From: a virus
Length of the DNA: 53,694 nt
Virus record (IMG/VR): IMGVR_UViG_3300046514_000576
Location: 1 to 53,694 of that record
Direction: 5' to 3' (one strand)
The notes beneath the pieces were generated by a model that saw only the letters and a list, made by a program, of their open reading frames with translations, had not been told where the DNA came from and did no database searches. Position numbers and translations under genes: made by a program. How positions within the stretch are numbered: position 1 is the stretch's first letter; every line of letters begins with the position of its first letter. Shown here piece by piece: positions 49,147 through 53,694 of this stretch.

Positions 49147-49919
49147 GCGGCCTTCCCTCGGTGCGCCGGCGCACCACGTTTTCGGCCGATCCCCGCGAGC
49201 TTGTCGGCCCGTTCGTTGTGCACGACGCCGCTGTGTCCCTTCACGTGGTGCAGGGTGCAGCGCTTCCACCACCCCAGCTCCTTGCGCACGGCAGCGACCG
49301 CCGCCTGCAGCGCGGGGTTTCGGCGAATCTCCCAGTCCTTGGTGACCGCGCCGATCGCGAACTCGCTGTCGGAATAGATCTCGAGCGGCTGCGTGCGATC
49401 GCCGTTGATCAGGTACGCGAGCACGAGGCCCCGCCAGATCGCACGGACCTCGGCGACGTTGTTCGAACCGGGCCCGATGAACACCGACGCCTCCGCCACA
49501 ACCTCGCCCCCGCGCACCATCACGACGCCGATCCCGGCGTCCTTGACCGCCGTCGTTCCGCTGCCATCGGTCCAGGCCTGCAGCGGCTTCGGTCGTTCGA
49601 ACCCTCCGATTTCCATCCGGTGGTTGGTCGGACTTTCGGCGGCACCATGCTTCGCCGACGGGGTCGCGGCGGGTGCGGAGCTGCCGATCGGCAATGCGTT
49701 CGCGATCGGATCGTGCGGGCACTTGATCGACAGCTCGCCGCAGAGCTGACAGCGCGGCAGCTCGAACGTGATCGGATAGCTCGCGTGCTCTTCGTAGCCG
49801 TGCGCACGATGGTGCGCCTGGCGCTCGAGGTCCTCGGACGTCAGCACCACGCGGTACTTGAAACCCGACGAACTCGTCAGCGTGAGCCACTCGAGCGGTG
49901 TGAAGGCCGGATCACCCAT
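49143..49919 (-). CDS. rnhA: Ribonuclease HI with N-terminal extension
   Basis: ATG 49919 gives 258 residues. The C-terminal 150 residues hold the RNase HI core: AWTDGSGTT (Asp), NNVAEVRAI (Glu), IYSDSEFAIGA (Asp) and VKGHSGVVHNERADKLA (His and Asp). All four catalytic acidic positions are present, so it should cleave RNA in RNA-DNA hybrids. The N-terminal 100 residues carry a Cys pair (RCQLCGELSIKCPHD) that could be a zinc site. Beside the putative initiator, it fits primer removal in replication. Confidence 0.85.
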   Translation of the reverse strand: MGDPAFTPLEWLTLTSSSGFKYRVVLTSEDLERQAHHRAHGYEEHASYPITFELPRCQLCGELSIKCPHDPIANALPIGSSAPAATPSAKHGAAESPTNHRMEIGGFERPKPLQAWTDGSGTTAVKDAGIGVVMVRGGEVVAEASVFIGPGSNNVAEVRAIWRGLVLAYLINGDRTQPLEIYSDSEFAIGAVTKDWEIRRNPALQAAVAAVRKELGWWKRCTLHHVKGHSGVVHNERADKLAGIGRKRGAPAHRGKAA

Positions 49920-49922
49920 CGC

Positions 49923-50873
49923 TCAGCCGGTCACCGCGATCAAGTCCGCCAGGGCCTCGCACCTCTTGAGACCGCCCAACCGCGCCACCACGATCGCGCA
50001 GCGCGAGAGCAGCTCGCCGGCGAGCCTCAGCTCCTCGGACGAGACGTCGGCAGCCGGCAGCGGCGAGGCCTTCGCGCTCGACGCCGACTTCGCTTTCGCC
50101 GTGCGTGAGATCGGGGGGGGCGTCGTGGCCGGACGCGTCGCTGCTTTCGGCTTGGCGGTCGCCGGGCCTCGGTGGCGCGCGTTCGACTCGCGCACATACA
50201 TCACGCTCCGGTGACGCGAGCACAGGTGCGCGAACTTGCTCGCCCCGCCGCTCCGCTCGTCCGAGCACTTTGCTTCGGTCCATTCACATCGCGGCATCTC
50301 GGGTTCCTCCTTCATGGCAACGCGCTTGGGCGTGCGTGGTTTCGTTGGTTCGTCTGAAACCGTTCCGACGTCGGAACGGTCGGTCGTCGGGGCGTCCGGC
50401 GCGTCGCTCGGCGCCGGCGTGATCGGGGACGGCGGTGCGACGGCTGCCGGTTTCTCGACCTCCATAGCGGTCGCAAAAGGGGAAGCGATCGGCGCCGGCG
50501 CCGCCGCGCCGATGCGCTCAGCGAGGTCCGCGTCGAGCGCTGCGGCCTGCTGACGCTGGCGCGCGATGATCGCGGCGGTACCGTCAGGGACATATGCGGC
50601 ACCGCGCGCACGCCGCGTCGCGGGCTTCGAGGCCAACATTTCGATGTCCCGCACCTCGTTGCCGACGCGTTTCGCGACACGAGCGCCATCCGCGCACTGC
50701 ACGCAGCGCACGAACGTCACCGTCGACTTGCCGCCGCCGCGATGCTCATGGACCGCGCGCTGCCGGAGAACGCACGCGCCGGCCATCAGGACGGCGGAAT
50801 ACGGCTCACAGCGGAATCGCTGGCGCGGCGACGCGAGTCGTTCGATCGGGATGATCGCGAGGTCGATGCTCAC
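49923..50873 (-). CDS. Hypothetical protein with central Ala/Pro linker
   Basis: The start GTG 50873 overlaps the preceding stop; 316 residues. Residues 20-75 contain Cys and basic residues (RFRCEPYSAVLMAG, TFVRCVQCADGARV). The middle (about 115-180) is Pro/Ala-rich and disordered, then a small Cys/His site (MPRCEWTEAKC, HLCSRHRSV) and a Leu-rich helical C-terminus. A zinc-containing nucleic-acid-associated protein is likely; no family. Confidence 0.55.
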   Translation of the reverse strand: MSIDLAIIPIERLASPRQRFRCEPYSAVLMAGACVLRQRAVHEHRGGGKSTVTFVRCVQCADGARVAKRVGNEVRDIEMLASKPATRRARGAAYVPDGTAAIIARQRQQAAALDADLAERIGAAAPAPIASPFATAMEVEKPAAVAPPSPITPAPSDAPDAPTTDRSDVGTVSDEPTKPRTPKRVAMKEEPEMPRCEWTEAKCSDERSGGASKFAHLCSRHRSVMYVRESNARHRGPATAKPKAATRPATTPPPISRTAKAKSASSAKASPLPAADVSSEELRLAGELLSRCAIVVARLGGLKRCEALADLIAVTG

Positions 50874-51148
50874 ACGAACCTCCCGCCGCGAAGGTCCTCG
50901 CGGTATGCCTGCCGGATCTGACGACTGCGGCGCTTCGCGCGTGCCGCGAGCGCCGAGGCCTCCGAGCGGCAGTCACGGCACGCGGGATCGTTCTTCTCGT
51001 CGACGGTGGTCGCCGGGTTCTTGTGGCACCACGAACACGGCTCGAGGTCCGCGAGCGCGACGACGATCGGCACGGCCGGCGCGGCCGCTCGAACGTTGGC
51101 GGCGGCCGCCAGCGACGCGAGCGCGCGATGCGTGAGCGTCGGGCTCAC
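50870..51148 (-). CDS. Small zinc-finger-like protein
   Basis: GTG 51148 overlaps the preceding stop; 92 residues. A CSWCHKNPATTVDEK and CRDCRSEA pair form a treble-clef-like four-Cys site. A basic helix follows (ARAKRRSRQIRQAYRED). Function unknown. Confidence 0.6.
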   Translation of the reverse strand: MSPTLTHRALASLAAAANVRAAAPAVPIVVALADLEPCSWCHKNPATTVDEKNDPACRDCRSEASALAARAKRRSRQIRQAYREDLRGGRFV

Positions 51149-51444
51149 TGCGCAACCCCGCGATCCAGCTCGGCGAGAAACAGCAGACAGCACACTGCGT
51201 GCGCGACATGCGGCAGGCCTGTCTCAACGTCGCAGCGTTCGCCCCGCGCATGCGCGCACAGGTGCCGCAATGCAGCGGCGAGGTATCGCCAACGCCAGCC
51301 GTCGACCTGTCTCCAGTTCTCCGGGGCGTACTTCGCGGCACCATACGTGAGCACCGCGACGACGTCGTCGAGCGCGACGAACGGGAGCAGGTCGTAGCGC
51401 AGTTTCTTGGCGTCGTACTTCACGCCTGTTGATGTGGTCGTCAC
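51145..51444 (-). CDS. dATP/dGTP diphosphohydrolase-like protein (DUF5664)
   Basis: GTG 51444 overlaps the preceding stop; 99 residues. The sequence KYDAKKLRYDLLPFVALDDV, TYGAAKYAPENW, WRYLAAALRHLCAHARGE and DVETGLPHVAHAVCCLLFL is the standard phage DUF5664 order. The family is related to all-alpha NTP pyrophosphatases (MazG-like) and is thought to act on dNTPs. It would adjust nucleotide pools during replication. Confidence 0.8.
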   Translation of the reverse strand: MTTTSTGVKYDAKKLRYDLLPFVALDDVVAVLTYGAAKYAPENWRQVDGWRWRYLAAALRHLCAHARGERCDVETGLPHVAHAVCCLLFLAELDRGVAQ

Positions 51445-51764
51445 TGTGGCCGCCCCCGCATCAGACGCATTGCCGGCAGCGCGTCGCCGAACGCAGCGAG
51501 CAGCGCGGAATCGGCGTTTCGATACCGCTGCTCTTCGAGTCCGCCGATCGGCTGCTCGAGACTCGTGCGCCCGAATCCCGACCAGGCGCCGCGCCACCCG
51601 CTCGGCTCGAGCGATGCCCAGATCACGACCGTGTGCGAATCGACGGCGATCGAGAAGGATTCGTGCGTCCGGCGACGGATCGCATCGCCGGCCACGCAGG
51701 TCACCGCGTGTGCCCCCCCAGTCAGGGTTCCGCACACCGCGCACGATCCGATTGGTTGAGTCAT
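51441..51764 (-). CDS. Small Cys-containing hypothetical protein
   Basis: ATG 51764 overlaps the preceding stop; 107 residues. An N-terminal CAVCGTLTGG and a further Cys in VTCVAG suggest a zinc site. The remainder has mixed strands (SHTVVIWASLEPSGW). Unknown role. Confidence 0.55.
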   Translation of the reverse strand: MTQPIGSCAVCGTLTGGAHAVTCVAGDAIRRRTHESFSIAVDSHTVVIWASLEPSGWRGAWSGFGRTSLEQPIGGLEEQRYRNADSALLAAFGDALPAMRLMRGRPQ

Positions 51765-52231
51765 CGCGATTCTCCATCCGGCACGATCGTTTCAATCACG
51801 GCGATCCCCGCACTCGCCGCGAATCCCCAGACCAGCATCGCCGCCGTGCTCGAGCGTTCGAACGGCCCCAGCACCACGAGCGCGCGTTCGCCGTCCTCCG
51901 GGAGCCGCGGGGTGCACAGATCCAGGATCCGGCGGCGATGCGAGTGCGCGAGGCGCTTTCGCCAGTCGGTCGCCGAGAGCGTCAGCTCCACAAGCGTCGG
52001 CGAAGTGCTCGCGCTGCCCCCCCCGATACGTTCCACGAATCGAAGCGCGCGCCCGTCGACGCCGGCGACGAACCGGCGCCACGCGCGCGTGCGATTCATT
52101 CGCCGGATCGCCACGACGCGCCCGTGTCGTTCGGCATCCGCGCGGGTCTCGACACCGGGACCGACCTGGTAGACGACCAGGCCGCCGTCACGGTGCTCAA
52201 CTGCCACGAATCGCTCAGCCGCGCTCAGCAT
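51761..52231 (-). CDS. Hypothetical protein
   Basis: ATG 52231 gives 156 residues. Beta strands VAVEHRDGGLVVYQVGPG, VVAIRRMNRTRAWRRFVAG and a helical stretch follow; the C-terminus has a hydrophobic stretch (AAMLVWGFAASAGIAVIETI). It overlaps the upstream gene by 7 bases. No family. Confidence 0.55.
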   Translation of the reverse strand: MLSAAERFVAVEHRDGGLVVYQVGPGVETRADAERHGRVVAIRRMNRTRAWRRFVAGVDGRALRFVERIGGGSASTSPTLVELTLSATDWRKRLAHSHRRRILDLCTPRLPEDGERALVVLGPFERSSTAAMLVWGFAASAGIAVIETIVPDGESR

Positions 52232-52530
52232 GGCGCCTGCGTTCCGGTGCTCTCGCGGTACCAGCGCCGATGGCGTTCGCGCTTCCGACATGCCGCGCAC
52301 AGGTCGCGATCCTCGGGGCGCGTGTCGCAATGGATCGCCGCCACGAGTGACCCGCACCGGCAGCGGAGCGACTGACGCAGAGCCCATTGCGCCGGCGTCA
52401 ACGACGCGGTGATCCGCAGGGCATCGGCAAACCGATGGCGACACCGTCCGCACCAGGTCTCCGTTGCGGCACGTGTGCTCGCGATCACTGTCGCGGGGGG
52501 GCTGGTGTTGCAGACGGCGCAGCGATTCAT
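52225..52530 (-). CDS. Zinc-ribbon-rich small protein
   Basis: ATG 52530 gives 101 residues. Four Cys pairs lie along it (RCAVCN, WCGRCR, RCRCG, LCAACR) with basic residues at the end (KRERHRRWYRE). Two zinc ribbons are likely, probably for nucleic-acid binding. Confidence 0.6.
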   Translation of the reverse strand: MNRCAVCNTSPPATVIASTRAATETWCGRCRHRFADALRITASLTPAQWALRQSLRCRCGSLVAAIHCDTRPEDRDLCAACRKRERHRRWYRESTGTQAPC

Positions 52531-52745
52531 CGACGCCCCCGCATCGCGCGCTTGCGCTCTTCGATCTGGAGGCAGATCAGCTCGAGCGCGATCGCGATTC
52601 GATCGATGTCGCCGAGGCAGCGCCCGATCTGCGACGACTCGACCGGATGCGTGTCCTGCGCGACCGCGCGCACACGATGCAGCTGCCGCTCGAGGGTCTC
52701 GAGCGACTGATCGCAATGCTCCGAGATCGACCGTCCGCTCGTCAT
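52527..52745 (-). CDS. Small hypothetical protein
   Basis: ATG 52745 overlaps the preceding stop; 72 residues, helical (ISEHCDQSLETLERQLHRVR). No motif. It is in the coupled chain. Confidence 0.55.
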   Translation of the reverse strand: MTSGRSISEHCDQSLETLERQLHRVRAVAQDTHPVESSQIGRCLGDIDRIAIALELICLQIEERKRAMRGRR

Positions 52746-53068
52746 GCGAAGCTCGCGATCTCGCGACGCCCACGCGCGGTGATCCGCAACGGCGCCGAGG
52801 GCGATCCGTCGACTCGCTCGAGAAGGCACTTGCCAATCAGTCCGACCGAGCCGTGCACCTTCGAGAAGACGCGCGCGACGTCGGGGTATTGGTCGCGATA
52901 GCCCGCGAGGCCGAACCACGCCGGGAAGCGTTTCCAGCACGCGACGGCGAGAGCTTCGATCGTCGCTTCGCCGATCTCGGCCGACACGATCAGGATCCCG
53001 CCCGAAGTCGTGAGCGCGCGCTGGTTCGTCGGCGTACATGACGCCCGAGCACGAGCGGCGGCTGTCAT
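52742..53068 (-). CDS. Hypothetical protein
   Basis: ATG 53068 overlaps the preceding stop; 108 residues. A segment WKRFPAWFGLAGYRDQYPDV, followed by HGSVGLIGKCLLERVDG, suggests a winged-helix-like small domain, but this is a weak impression. Confidence 0.5.
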   Translation of the reverse strand: MTAAARARASCTPTNQRALTTSGGILIVSAEIGEATIEALAVACWKRFPAWFGLAGYRDQYPDVARVFSKVHGSVGLIGKCLLERVDGSPSAPLRITARGRREIASFA

Positions 53069-53331
53069 CGGGCGACCTCGATCCGAGTCACCGCGATCGC
53101 GTCGCCGTTGCGACGTAGCCGCTCGAGCCCGCGTGCACTGAGCCGTGCGGCCCGCTCGGTGCCGCCGCGGTGAACGCCACGTTCCCAGCCGGTCGCGATC
53201 GAGAACGCTCGCGTGATCTCGCCCGCGTCGATCCACACCCAGCGCATCGTGCGAGCGACGACGCGCCCGATCCGGGGGGGGCGCCCGGGTTCGATGACGG
53301 TCACGCGTGAGATCGCCGTGGTCAGTTCCAC
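53065..53331 (-). CDS. Small hypothetical protein
   Basis: GTG 53331 overlaps the preceding stop; 88 residues. Beta strands (TAISRVTVIEPGRPPRIGRV) precede a basic helix. No family is recognised. Confidence 0.5.
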   Translation of the reverse strand: MELTTAISRVTVIEPGRPPRIGRVVARTMRWVWIDAGEITRAFSIATGWERGVHRGGTERAARLSARGLERLRRNGDAIAVTRIEVAR

Positions 53332-53504
53332 TGGCGCGAATTCCCTTCGCGGCGGCGCTTCATCTCGAGGACGGCGCGGAGCGCTTCGCGTGCGCGCTCA
53401 CGTGACGGCGGGCGCTGCTCAGGATCGAGACGCACCGCCCAGTCGAACGTGACGCTCGAGACGAACCACGCGAGCCCGCAGAGCTGAAGACGAAGCCATT
53501 TCAC
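53322..53504 (-). CDS. Small membrane protein
   Basis: A GTG at 53504 gives 60 residues starting VKWLRLQLCGLAWFVSSVTF, a short membrane helix, then a charged end. A longer frame up to 53663 reads Gly-Val repeats from the hexamer run and is not accepted. It follows the hairpin at 53532, so it starts a new transcription unit or escapes the terminator. Confidence 0.5.
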   Translation of the reverse strand: MKWLRLQLCGLAWFVSSVTFDWAVRLDPEQRPPSRERAREALRAVLEMKRRREGNSRQWN

Positions 53505-53531
53505 CGCCGCACCGACCTTCCGCGCTGAAAC

Positions 53532-53559
53532 GAAACGAGGCGCGCGCAGCGCGCCCGTT

Positions 53560-53561
<2 letters not shown>
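53532..53561 (-). terminator. Intrinsic terminator after the RG-tail gene
   Basis: GAAACG-a-GGCGCGC (53532-53545) pairs with GCGCGCC-CGTTTC (53549-53561) with a one-base bulge and a 3-base loop. On the minus strand the hairpin runs into GTTTCAGC, and it overlaps the stop of the incoming gene at 53560. Confidence 0.65.

Positions 53562-53694
<133 letters not shown>

Overview
The window looks like most of one temperate, contractile-tailed phage (myovirus) or prophage from a high-GC bacterium. It is very GC-rich, uses many GTG starts, and has densely packed genes joined by 4-base ATGA/GTGA overlaps. An integrase gene that contains its own attachment site recalls Myxococcus phage Mx8, so a myxobacterial-type host is plausible; this is inference. 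Both ends cut through genes: a rightward gene enters at base 1 and a leftward gene with an Arg-Gly repeat tail enters at base 53694. The sequence is therefore not a closed genome, and a repressor and a replicative helicase or polymerase were not recognised.

Layout. (1) 1-7579, rightward: coupled accessory genes (three-module protein, Gp37/Gp68 three-Cys protein, zinc-finger protein, GIY-YIG-like protein), an excisionase-like gene, a tyrosine integrase whose 3' end contains a tRNA-Met 3' half (attP), and small genes ending in an HTH protein. (2) 7560-8700: an HNH gene facing left and a non-coding junction with a shared intergenic element, direct repeats and two terminators. (3) 43621-8701, leftward: the late operon in classical order. 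It runs small and large terminase, portal, MuF-type head protein, scaffold, major capsid, connector genes, sheath, tube, tail chaperones with a -1 frameshift site, tape measure, gpD, gpV, LysM, gp25, gpJ, gpI, fibres/spike, then a lysis cassette. A lone rightward lipoprotein gene (23168-23365) is inserted in it. (4) 43660-44390: a 700-base non-coding region made of about 94 phased C-initial pentamers in four arrays, separated by hairpins, two of which covary. (5) 53504-44390, leftward: small accessory genes including RNase HI, a DUF5664-like dNTP hydrolase, zinc-ribbon proteins and a gene holding a dense CGTCAC repeat cluster that may be the origin.

How it works together: integrase and excisionase would recombine the phage at a host tRNA-Met gene. 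The right-hand leftward block looks early or replicative and stops at an intrinsic terminator (43735-43766) before the late operon. Terminases, portal, scaffold and capsid build the head; sheath, tube and baseplate genes build the tail; the leftmost genes lyse the cell and end at two terminators. The most unusual unit is a putative promoter-operator-gene-pentamer array-terminator transcription unit at 45174-43735. All functional names come from reading the sequence; no search was run.
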